Source of the DNA: Nitzschia sp. pyKryTriq1
Taxonomy: Eukaryota > Bacillariophyta > Bacillariophyceae > Bacillariales > Bacillariaceae
DNA length: 64,000 bases
NCBI GenBank assembly: GCA_956465555.1
Contig: OY101125.1
Span: forward strand, 126,501-190,500
Direction: 5' to 3'
The notes beneath the pieces were generated by a model. It saw only the letters and a program-made list of their open reading frames with translations, had not been told where the DNA came from and did no database searches. Within the stretch, counting starts at the first letter, position 1. Each line of letters begins with the position of its first letter. The translations under genes and the position numbers were made by a program. Below, piece after piece: positions 21,181 through 33,100 of this stretch.

Positions 21181-24100
21181 TCATGACCCCTTTTCGATTT
21201 CGATCATACGAGCTTCTAGCCCAAACGCGACCAATTCATCCAATTTGCTCTGAACTCGTCTACTTTGGGGGTCCCCAGAGAGACGGACTACGTCTGCCCA
21301 GTGACGACGTAGATTTGAGAGCTTCGGTAGCTCATCTGACCCTCGGATCGAAGACAGGAATCTACCGATATCTGCTTCCGTTGGACCATCCATTGAAATA
21401 AACGCCAATCCAAGTAGTGAAACTTTCAAAACGCCATCCTCAGACACGTCCTTCATCTGATCAGCCAGTGGTGAGCTACTCGTAGTTTCGCGCCTAGAAA
21501 GGACAAACGAAGGTCGAGTGTCGTCCGTCGAATTACGTCGGAACCAGTCCCTTCCAACAACAAAACTATGCATATCGGCCAGCGGTAATGCTTTAGCCTG
21601 CTCTGCTTCTTCGTCATCTTCGTACTGCTGGGCGACTGATAACAACGATTTGCATACGGTCTCGAGCTTTTTCTCATACCGACGTATGAAACCTGAAAGC
21701 CTGTCAGCCTCACGCACCATCTGCGGCACAAGGGCCGATTTTGCGATATTGCTGATTGGTTCTGCAGTACGAATACTTTTAATATCCGAGGTGCTGGTTT
21801 GGAGTGCTTCTGGTTGGGGCTCTTCTTGTGGTTGTACCGGTACACTTTCGGTATAGCCCTTCAGCTCCAGCACCTTCCTTGTGTCCGCCGCAAGTTCTGC
21901 TTCCGTTGCGAGCCTCACTTCCCTGGCACGCGCGCTCTTTTCCGAAAGACGCTGAGCTTCCGCCAATCGCTCCGATCGCTTTGCGTCTACCCCTTGTGCT
22001 TCCCTCGACGACGGCAAAATATTTGTTCGGCCAGCATTTCTTGTTGCTAGCGCCCGAGCCCGGGCCTCAGCAGCTTTCCGTCGCTTTTCCTCGAGTGTTG
22101 ACGGTGTGATGCTGCTGGCATTCGATCTCTTTTCGTTTTCTTTCCAAAACTCAAGTTTATTTCCAGTTTCCGCTTTTTTACCCGGCGAATCGGCTGCCTT
22201 GGCCCAGGCACGAGCTCGGACAGATCCCATCGGCTCGTTTGCATCGCTAACCCCCACGTTGTCCGCACGTGTCTGATCGGGATCTTTATCACTGCTTGGG
22301 CCAACCTCGGTCGATGAAGATTCGATCTTGGCTCTAGCTTGAAGTGCCTTCTGTCTTCTTTCAGCAATGAGTCGCCGTTTTTCTGCGAGACCGTTTCCGG
22401 TGCTACTAGTAGTTCCAGACTCTTGTGCGGGTCTTGTCTGCTGGCCTAATTTTTCCGCCACTAGACGCTTCCCATTCTTTCTCCACCATTCAAGTCGAGC
22501 ACTGGCGTTGACTTCTTCGCCGTCTTCTGCTTGAGTCTCGACAGCTGCATGATCAAGAGCTTTTGCCCACTCTGCTGCTCTGTCTGTCCCCGTGATAGAT
22601 GTACTTTTCTGAGCAACGTGAAGCGAAGCGATTGACTTCTGGACGAGCCCGCTTTGAGGACTTGGATTAGGAGGGATCTGCGCCTCTCTGGGTGACTCGG
22701 GTTGAACACTACTGGCATCTCTTGTCTGCGACGCTGGAATGTCATCGGCACCACTGTCCTCGACGGGCGCCGCCGATGAACCAGGAGTCGTCACTAATTG
22801 TTTCGACGTATCAGCTGGACAAGGTTCTGATTTATCTGTTGACTGATCCAGAACTGGGTCTTCTTGTGGACGGATGCTTGCCTTTTCATCAGACGGGGCA
22901 GAAGCTTGCTTAAGCGCCTCCAGGAGCCCTCCTTGCTCGTTGGCTGCTTCAAGAACAGAAAAATTGCCAAAAAATGTGGTTTCGTTTTCTTCCTTGACGA
23001 AAAATTGTGGGTACATTCCGCGCACTCCGCTCTGTCCAAACAACTTGTTGCGCAATTCTTTCTTCTCTGGATCTGAGCCGTCAATGATTTCCGGATCGAT
23101 CCCCAGTGCACGGAGAATCACCAAGGATCTCTCTTGTTCTACCTCTTGAGCACGCGTAGTTGGAGTTCCCGATAAAAGTACCAACACCCAGAGACGACTG
23201 CTACTCGGTGGCGGTGGACCAGGAACTGCAGCTCTACTTGATAGCTCTCCATTGCCCTCGTTGTTTCCACCACTGTCAATCGGGACGCGCGTCTCCTCTG
23301 TAAATCCGTTCAAGGAGGGGTGCGATTCAGAAAAGCTATGATGGAATGAACTTGCACTCGATTCCAGAAAAAGCTGCGCTTCCTTCAACAGGCGCCCTCC
23401 AAGCCCACCCCCTTGCCTTTGCTTTCTTTTCGGACTAATCCCGGACTTCGAGAGAGAGCTCAAAGTGGTATCGCCCACTTCGCCCTTTCCCAATTCAAAA
23501 GATTCAAACGCAAGACTTTCTTCCGCATTTTCTGTGGAAATAGGTAATTCTTTGTTAGCTGGAAGATTCTCCTTCGCGGGGATCGGAAACATTTGGTCTA
23601 TCTTTCCTCCCCGAGCAGCTTCTGCTCGATTCAAATCTTTGTCAGCCTCCAATTTCTCCCCCAGTCCAGCCGTTTGTCCCTCTTCGAACGACATTTTTCC
23701 CTCGCCCAGACAATCTTGTACGCCCGTAGGTTGTACTCCGTCGTTTTCGTCAAACAGTGTTTCTTCCTCGGTTTGAAGGCGAGACGCTTCCACTCCTTCG
23801 ATAGACCGTGCTGCATCTTCGGCTCTAAGACGAGCGTCTTCTTCTTCAGCCAACCGAGCTTCTTCCTCGGTTTTATGTCGAACCACTTCTTCTTCTGCCA
23901 GCCGTGCATCTTCCTGGGCTGTTAGTCGTTCTGCATCGTCAGCTGCAAGACGAGCATCTTCCTCGGTTTGCATTCGAGCTACTACATCTTCTTCTTCTGC
24001 CAGCCGTGCATCTTCCTCGGCTTGCATTCGAGCCGCTTCTTCTTCTGCCAGCAGTGCAATTGTTTCGGCTTTCAGTCGAGCGTCTTCTTCTTCAGTCAAT

Positions 24101-27100
24101 CGTGCATCTTCCTCTGCTTTCAGTCGTTCCGCTTCCTCTTCAGCTGCGAGCCGTGCATCTTCCTCGGCTTTCAGTCGTTCCGCATCTTCTTCTGCCAGCC
24201 GTGCAATTGTTTCGGCTTTCAGTCGAGCGTCTTCTTCTTCAGTCAATCGTGCATCTTCCTCTGCTTTCAGTCGTTCCGCTTCGTCTTCAGCTGCGAGCCG
24301 TGCATCTTCCTCGGCTTTCAGTCGTTCCGGATCTTCTTCTGCCAGCCGTGCAATTGTTTCGGCTTTCAGTCGAGCGTCTTCTTCTTCAGTCAATCGTGCA
24401 TCTTCCTCTGCTTTCAGTCGTTCCGCTTCGTCTTCAGCTGCGAGCCGTGCATCTTCCTCGGCTTTCAGTCGTTCCGCTTCTTCTTCTGCCAGCCGTGCAA
24501 TTGTTTCGGCTTTCAGTCGTTCCGCTTCCTCTTCCGCAAGCCGTGCATCTTCCTCGGCTTGCAGGCGCGCCGCTTCTTCCTCTTCTGCCAGCCGTGCATC
24601 TTCCTCGGCTTTCAGTCGTTCCGCTTCTTCTTCTGCCAGTCGTGCATCTTCCTCAGCTTGCATACGAGCCGCTTCTTCTACTGCGAGCCGTGCAATTGTT
24701 TCGGCTTTCAGTCGAGCGTCTTCTTCTTCAGCCAATCGTGCATCTTCCTCGGCTTTCAGTCGTTCCGCTTCCTCTTCAGCCAATCGTGCATCTTCCTCGG
24801 CTTTCAGTCGTTCCGCTTCTTCTTCTATAAGCCGTGCATGTTCCTCGGCTTTCAGTCGTTCCACTTCATCTTCAAGTGTGAGCCGTGCCTCCTCCTCGGC
24901 TTTCAGTCGTTCCGCTTCCTCTTCCGCAAGCCGTGCATCTTTCTCGGCTTGCAGGCGCGCCGCTTCTTCCTCTTCTGCCAGCCGTGCATCTTCCTCGGCT
25001 TTCAGTCGTTCCGCTTCCTCTTCTGCCAGTCGTGCATCTTCCTCAGCTTGCATACGAGCCGCTTCTTCTACTGCGAGCCGTGCAATTGTTTCGGCTTTCA
25101 GTCGAGCGTCTTCTTCTTCAGCCAATCGTGCATCTTCCTCGGCTTTCAGTCGTTCCGCTTCATCTTCAGCTGCGAGCCGTGCATCTTCCTCGGCTTTCAG
25201 TCGTTCCGCTTCCTTTACTGCCAGTCGTGCATCTTCCTCAGCTTGCATACGAGCCGCTTCTTCTACTGCGTGCCGTGCAATTGTTTCGGCTTTCAGTCGA
25301 GCGTCTTCTTCTTCAGCCAATCGTGCATCTTCCTCGGCTTTCAGTCGTTCCGCTTCCTCTTCAGCCAATCGTGCATCTTCCTCGGCTTTCAGTCGTTCCG
25401 CTTCTTCTTCTATAAGCCGTGCATCTTCCTCGGCTTTCAGTCGTTCTGCTTCATCTTCAGCTGTGAGCCGTGCCTCCTCGGCTTTCAGTCGTTCCGCTTC
25501 CTCTTCCGCAAGCCGTGCATCTTCCTCGGCTTGCAGGCGCGCCGCTTCTTCCTCTTCTGCCAGCCGTGCATCTTCCTCGGCTTTCAGTCGTTCCGCTTCC
25601 TCTTCTGCCAGTCGTGCATCTTCCTCAGCTTGCATACGAGCCGCTTCTTCTACTGCGAGCCGTGCAATTGTTTCGGCTTTCAGTCGAGCGTCTTCTTCTT
25701 CAGCCAATCGTGCATCTTCCTCGGCTTTCAGTCGTTCCGCTTCATCTTCAGCTGCGAGCCGTGCATCTTCCTCGGCTTTCAGTCGTTCCGCTTCTTCTTC
25801 CGCAAGCCGTGCATCTTCCTCGGCTTTCAGTCGTTCTGCTTCATCTTCAGCTGTGAGCCGTGCCTCCTCGGCTTTCAGTCGTTCCGCTTCCTCTTCCGCA
25901 AGCCGTGCATCTTCCTCGGCTTGCAGGCGCGCCGCTTCTTCCTCTTCTGCCAGCCGTGCATCTTCCTCGGCTTTCAGTCGAGCGTCTTCTTCTTCAGTCA
26001 ATCGTGCATCTTCCTCTGCTTTCAGTCGTTCCGCTTCGTCTTCAGCTGCGAGCCGTGCATCTTCCTCGGCTTTCAGTCGTTCCGCTTCTTCTTCTGCCAG
26101 CCGTGCAATTGTTTCGGCTTTCAGTCGTTCCGCTTCCTCTTCCGCAAGCCGTGCATCTTCCTCGGCTTGCAGGCGCGCCGCTTCTTCCTCTTCTGCCAGC
26201 CGTGCATCTTCCTCGGCTTTCAGTCGTTCCGCTTCTTCTTCTGCCAGTCGTGCATCTTCCTCAGCTTGCATACGAGCCGCTTCTTCTACTGCGAGCCGTG
26301 CAATTGTTTCGGCTTTCAGTCGAGCGTCTTCTTCTTCAGCCAATCGTGCATCTTCCTCGGCTTTCAGTCGTTCCGCTTCCTCTTCAGCCAATCGTGCATC
26401 TTCCTCGGCTTTCAGTCGTTCCGCTTCTTCTTCTATAAGCCGTGCATGTTCCTCGGCTTTCAGTCGTTCCACTTCATCTTCAAGTGTGAGCCGTGCCTCC
26501 TCCTCGGCTTTCAGTCGTTCCGCTTCCTCTTCCGCAAGCCGTGCATCTTTCTCGGCTTGAAGGCGCGCCGCTTCTTCCTCTTCTGCCAGCCGTGCATCTT
26601 CCTCGGCTTTCAGTCGTTCCGCTTCCTCTTCTGCCAGTCGTGCATCTTCCTCAGCTTGCATACGAGCCGCTTCTTCTACTGCGAGCCGTGCAATTGTTTC
26701 GGCTTTCAGTCGAGCGTCTTCTTCTTCAGCCAATCGTGCATCTTCCTCGGCTTTCAGTCGTTCCGCTTCATCTTCAGCTGCGAGCCGTGCATCTTCCTCG
26801 GCTTTCAGTCGTTCCGCTTCCTTTACTGCCAGTCGTGCATCTTCCTCAGCTTGCATACGAGCCGCTTCTTCTACTGCGTGCCGTGCAATTGTTTCGGCTT
26901 TCAGTCGAGCGTCTTCTTCTTCAGCCAATCGTGCATCTTCCTCGGCTTTCAGTCGTTCCGCTTCCTCTTCAGCCAATCGTGCATCTTCCTCGGCTTTCAG
27001 TCGTTCCGCTTCTTCTTCTATAAGCCGTGCATCTTCCTCGGCTTTCAGTCGTTCTGCTTCATCTTCAGCTGTGAGCCGTGCCTCCTCGGCTTTCAGTCGT

Positions 27101-30100
27101 TCCGCTTCCTCTTCCGCAAGCCGTGCATCTTCCTCGGCTTGCAGGCGCGCCGCTTCTTCCTCTTCTGCCAGCCGTGCATCTTCCTCGGCTTTCAGTCGTT
27201 CCGCTTCCTCTTCTGCCAGTCGTGCATCTTCCTCAGCTTGCATACGAGCCGCTTCTTCTACTGCGAGCCGTGCAATTGTTTCGGCTTTCAGTCGAGCGTC
27301 TTCTTCTTCAGCCAATCGTGCATCTTCCTCGGCTTTCAGTCGTTCCGCTTCATCTTCAGCTGCGAGCCGTGCATCTTCCTCGGCTTTCAGTCGTTCCGCT
27401 TCTTCTTCCGCAAGCCGTGCATCTTCCTCGGCTTTCAGTCGTTCTGCTTCATCTTCAGCTGTGAGCCGTGCCTCCTCGGCTTTCAGTCGTTCCGCTTCCT
27501 CTTCCGCAAGCCGTGCATCTTCCTCGGCTTGCAGGCGCGCCGCTTCTTCCTCTTCTGCCAGCCGTGCATCTTCCTCGGCTTTCAGTCGTTCCGCTTCCTC
27601 TTCTGCCAGTCGTGCATCTTCCTCAGCTTGCATACGAGCCGCTTCTTCTACTGCGAGCCGTGCAATTGTTTCGGCTTTCAGTCGAGCGTCTTCTTCTTCA
27701 GCCAATCGTGCATCTTCCTCGGCTTTCAGTCGTTCCGCTTCATCTTCAGCTGCGAGCCGTGCATCTTCCTCGGCTTTCAGTCGTTCCGCTTCTTCTTCCG
27801 CAAGCCGTGCATCTTCCTCGGCTTGCATTCGAGCCGCTTCTTCGTCTGCTTCCATGGCCAACCTGGTTTCTTTGGAACTAGATACGTCCACATCCCTAGT
27901 AGACTTGATAGTTCGGCTTTGGTTGACGGCTTGGTCTGCGTCATCCCGTTCTTTGTTGGACTTTTCCATTGCCTCTGCTTCTTGAGCCAAAATTGCCTCC
28001 TCCTTTAGCCATTTCTCTTTAAGAGCGAGCGCGTTCACTTTGATTTTTTCTTCTGCCTCAATTATAATTTGCCTCTGTCGATTCGCCTCGCTTGCCAATT
28101 TGTGTATGCCATCATTGTAATCCTTTTCAACGTTATTTTTCTCTTCTGATGTCCAGGCTATGTCTTGCGTGTACATCATACCGAGATCCTTCACGAGATT
28201 ATTCAGCGTTTCTTCCTCTTCACGGTATTTTGCTTCCAATGCTTTGGAGTCCTGCTCGAGGTTGCCTTCTTCTTGGAAGATTTCTTTTTCGAGAGAGCGG
28301 GCCTTTTCACCTAGTAGCGCCTCTAACTCCTGCCTTGCTATTTCAACAATTCGAAGTTCGTCTTTGACGGCCTCTTGTTCGTCTTCGGTGGCCTTGATTT
28401 CTTGTTCTAGTTCCATTTCCCTCAATTTCCATTGCATAAATTTAGCTTGCTTCTCCTTCTCCTTTTCCAAATCCATGCTTTTTCTCCTGGCACCAAATAC
28501 ACCAAAAATACCCCCTCCTTTCTCTTGTCCATCTGCTGGGGTGTCTTGCAACGACTCTTCCGCCGTTTCCCGCTCTTTGTCGAACTCTATTCTTGCAGAT
28601 TGGAGCCTTCCACGCAAAACCTGCAATTTCTGCGAGAAAAGTGCCTCGTCGGAGAGCCGCTTCTCTTCAAGCGCGCTGCTTTCCTTCTCCAATCCTTCTT
28701 CGGCAATTTGTCGCTTCTGCTCAAGAGCGTGTACTTTGATTGCAACCTGCTTCTCCTCAGCCTGGCGAGCGGACGCTAGTATCTTAAGCTTTTGTTCCAC
28801 TTCCTTCAAATCCGAGTTGTGCTTTTCCCCAAGCAGCCTAGCAGATTCCTCAATTTCTCGAAGTGCCAACTTTCTTTTCTCCTCTAGCTGCTTCTTTTCG
28901 TCAGATATCTTGGCCTCAAACTTTATTCTCATCTCATGGAGAGCATTAGCTTCTTCAGAGAGTTTGGCCTTGTCCACCCGCCGCCTGAATTCTAGTATCT
29001 GCGTCATTTCCTCGAACTGACTTACTTTTTCTTCCATGGATGATACATCGGTGTGAGCTGAGAGCACAGCAGAATTCTCGTTTTGCCCCGACTTGAGCTG
29101 GTCCACTTGGTTCTCTGAGTTATCAATAGTTACACTATCCAACGTCGTCGAGGCAGGCTCATCAAACGATGGTATTTCTTTTTCAAATAGCTCTTCATCA
29201 GCCAACCAAGCATCTCCGGATTCTTCTATCTCTGCCTTCAAGACTGGTTTTTCCTCGCTATGCGATTGGGCTTCTTCTTCTTCCTCCTCCTCAAGTCGTA
29301 CTTCTTCTTCTTCTACTTCTTCAGCCAACCGAGCTTCTTCTTGTTGAACTTCTGCTTCGGCCAACCGTGCATGGTACTCGGCTTTGAGTTGCGCCTCTTC
29401 GCATTCTGCAGCGAACCGAGCTTCTTCTTGTTGCTCTTCTGCTTCGGCCACCAGTGCATCGTCCTCGGCTTGAAGTTGCGCCTCTTCTTCTTCTTCGTCT
29501 TCAGCCAACCGATCTTCCACTTCTTGGTTTTCTGCTTTGAGCAACCGTGCATCTACCTCGGCTTGAATTCGAGCCCGTTCTTCCTCTTCAGTCAACCGAT
29601 CTTGCTCTTCTTGGAATTCTGCGTCAGCCACCAGTTCATCGTCGTTGGCTTTGGGTTGCGCCTCTTCTTCTTCTTCAGCGAACCGATCTTCCTCTTCTTG
29701 GTTTTCTGCTTTCAGCAACCGTACATCTTCCTCGGCTCCAAGTTGCGCATCTTCTTCTCCTTCAGCCAACCGATCTTCCTCTTCTTGGTTTTCTGCTTCG
29801 GCCACCAGTGCATCGTCCTCGGCTTGAAGTTGCGCCTCTTCTTCTCCTTCGTCTTCAGCCAACCGATCTTCCACTTCTTGGTTTTCTGCTTTGAGCAACC
29901 GTGCATCTACCTCGGCTTGAGTTCGAGCCCCTTCTTCCTCTTCAGCCAACCGATCTTGCTCTTCTTGGAATTCTGCGTCAGCCACCAGTTCATCGTCGTT
30001 GGCTTTGGGTTGCGCCTCTTCTTCTTCTTCAGCGAACCGATCTTCCTCTTCTTGGTTTTCTGCTTTCAGCAACCGTACATCTTCCTCGGCTTCAAGTTGC

Positions 30101-33100
30101 GCATCTTCTTCTCCTTCAGCCAACCGATCTTCCTCTTCTTGGTTTTCTGCTTCAGCCACCAGTGCATCGTCCTCGGCTTGAAGTTGCGCCTCTTCTTCTT
30201 CTTCGTCTTCAGCCAACCGATCTTCCACTTCTTGGTTTTCTGCTTTGAGCAACCGTGCATCTACCTCGGCTTGAATTCGAGCCCGTTCTTCCTCTTCAGT
30301 CAACCGATCTTGCTCTTCTTGGAATTCTGCGTCAGCCACCAGTTCATCGTCGTTGGCTTTGGGTTGCGCCTCTTCTTCTTCTTCAGCGAACCGATCTTCC
30401 TCTTCTTGGTTTTCTGCTTTCAGCAACCGTACATCTTCCTCGGCTCCAAGTTGCGCATCTTCTTCTCCTTCAGCCAACCGATCTTCCTCTTCTTGGTTTT
30501 CTGCTTCGGCCACCAGTGCATCGTCCTCGGCTTGAAGTTGCGCCTCTTCTTCTCCTTCTTCAGCCAACCGATCTTCCACTTCTTGGTTTTCTGCTTTGAG
30601 CAACCGTGCATCTACCTCGGCTTGAGTTCGAGCCCCTTCTTCCTCTTCAGCCAACCGATCTTGCTCTTCTTGGAATTCTGCGTCAGCCACCAGTTCATCG
30701 TCGTTGGCTTTGGGTTGCGCCTCTTCTTCTTCTTCTTCTTCAGCGAACCGATCTTCCTCTTCTTGGTTTTCTGCTTTCAGCAACCGTACATCTTCCTCGG
30801 CTTCAAGTTGCGCATCTTCTTCTCCTTCAGCCAACCGATCTTGAGGATTCTCAGATTTTCCCCCAGTGTCCCCGATATTCTTTTCGTCTCCTTCGTAGTC
30901 GAGGGGAATCGCGAGCTTGTCCATGTACTCGTAGTCCAATTCATCATTTTGCACTATATCACCAGCAACAGCTCTCAGAGCAGCTGCATACGCAGGCGGA
31001 AACTCCTCCGAGGTTTCTTTGCCATATTCGTCTCCAGCCGCATCAAGTAGTGAATAGTTCAGTATCGATTGCGCGACGGGGAGTAGATAGATCATTTTGT
31101 CGCAGTGGACATCGTAGTAAGCTTTCAGGTAAGCCACCTTGCTTGCAGCAAGTCTCAGGGCTGAGATGGCTGTTTGCTCAAAGGACTCGTCCATCTCTTC
31201 GGATTCTGTCCGTTCTATTATTGAAGACAGTTCTTGTTCGATTCTTTGCTCCCTCAAGCTGCCGACGTGCAGTTCTTGATCGGATCTTCCTTCCAAATCT
31301 AAATCGGAGTCGTCGTTTGAGTTTTTAGTGGACGGCGAGTCACCTTTCCTTCCTTTTCCAGCATCAGGAGGCTCGTCCCGATTCAATTCAACAGCGAGTC
31401 TATCCATGTACTCCCAATCCAAATCAAGTGGCTCTAGCTGCTGGGTAGCGATCGATTTCAATGCAGCTGAATATTCAACTGGGAAATCATCAGGATCATC
31501 ATAGCCTAATTCAACTGCAGCTAGCTCGATCAAAGAGTAGTCCATTATGGTCCTTGCCACTGGAGGAATGAACACCATCTTGTCCTTAAACACGTCGTAG
31601 TATTTTTTGCGAAAGGCAACTTTCTTCGCCGCCGCAATGAGGCTTTCCACAAAATCTTTTTGAAAAGGCTCTTCGAGCTCCTCATCTTCGGCACTTCTGA
31701 TTATGCGGACGATCTCTGCCTCGACAATTTGATCCAGATTATTGAGGTCGAGGTCGTACAGGGCGGCGACGGGAAAACCATTTGATTTCTCAACCCCATC
31801 CTCATTCATTCTTGAGTTATCGGCACTCCTCAGTGAGGTCCAGGACATGCCCTGCCCAGATTGGTCACCTTCGGAAAAGTCACTCCGCCGCCGTTTGGTT
31901 TGCGAGCCCTCATCATTGTCCCCCTGCCGCTTGGATTTCAATCGGGAAGGCTCTCCGACGCCACCAGCATCCTCGTCGCCAAAGCAATCATTGGATGAAT
32001 TAGGCTCGCCCTCAGAAGATTCATATCGATCGTCTTGCCCGTCACCGTGTTCCGACATTTCTCGAAGCAATGACTTTGTTGAATCTTTCACAGAGTCTGT
32101 CTCGCAGTTCTGCTGGTCGATATTTGACCACGGCTGTGGAACATGATCGCCCGAGTTCACCGAGGAATCGTCCTTGTCTGAGCCACCGTCCAAAGTGTTC
32201 CAGGATGCACTCCCTTGTGATGAATCCCTTGTCGAATCTTTTGAGAGTGTACTTTCTGAGCGATGTGCATCGCCCTCCATTTTTTGAAGATCATGAGGCT
32301 CGCCGTCCAGCTCTTCAGTCCAGGTTTCCTGTATGGCGTACGAATGTGCGCTTTGTGGTGGCAAGTCCTTTTCCGTCTCTTCATCGGCGACACTTTTGCT
32401 TTGTTGCCTAGATGACAGCTGTTTTTCTAGATCTTCAAACGCGTTAGTATGACTGTTCGTTTGTGGTGGACTATCATCGAGATGTACCAAGTGGATATCC
32501 TTCTCGTTGAGTTTGCCCTGGCGCACGTGATACGAGTACTCATTGGCCAAGTAGCGATAGAGATCTTTGGGGTCTGCTCTTCGGAGCATAACATCAACAT
32601 CATGATCTTCATCATCCTTATACAAAAGTGTAGCGAGCTTACGGCAGGCAAGATCAAAGTCTTCGGGATCGTCGGCATTACGTTCAAGCCATTTTTCAAC
32701 TGCAGGTTCCTGCGCTACAAGGATTTCGTCTTGCACCTCGTGCTCGATTTCCTCCTCTTTTGCATTGGATATTTCATCAGCCTCATCGAGCGTTTCGGCA
32801 ACCATTTCTTCTTCTTTTTCCACAAGAAATTCTGATACCTTCATGGTTTGGTCCTTGACTTTTTGATCACCGGTCGTACCGGCGGTGCTCCATGTCTGTG
32901 TAATGGCCAGTTCCATTTCTTGAGAAGTTTCGGCCTCATGGCTTGACTCTTTCGCAGCGACACTCGTCCTTTTAATATGCTTGATTACTTGCTGGAGGGG
33001 AACCACTTTCTTTTCGGTGGAGATTGTGTCTGTCTCTGCACTCGAACTTAGTTTTTCGTGTATGAGCCCTGTGTGTTCAAGAAACCAGTACTGGTTCTTG

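Noticed and set aside
24878-26560. 560-codon Ser/Ala/Arg ORF on the plus strand
   Set aside because: A third-frame shadow of array II, made only of repeated S-A-S-R words.
23765-27858. Regularly spaced short repeats resembling a CRISPR array
   Set aside because: Units are contiguous and in frame with a protein, there are no unique spacers, and the genome is eukaryotic.
23968-28008. 1,346-codon plus-strand ORF rich in Phe, Cys and Ser across array II
   Set aside because: It is the complement of the Glu/Ala/Arg/Leu repeat. Its codons (GAG, GAA, GCA, CGA) give no stops when read backwards, and other frames of the same strand are also open for hundreds of codons. It has no start context and no plausible protein composition.
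29260-31050. 596-codon plus-strand ORF across array I, with several 60-115 codon companions
   Set aside because: Same cause as for array II: antisense reading of an acidic repeat. It ends as soon as the array ends.
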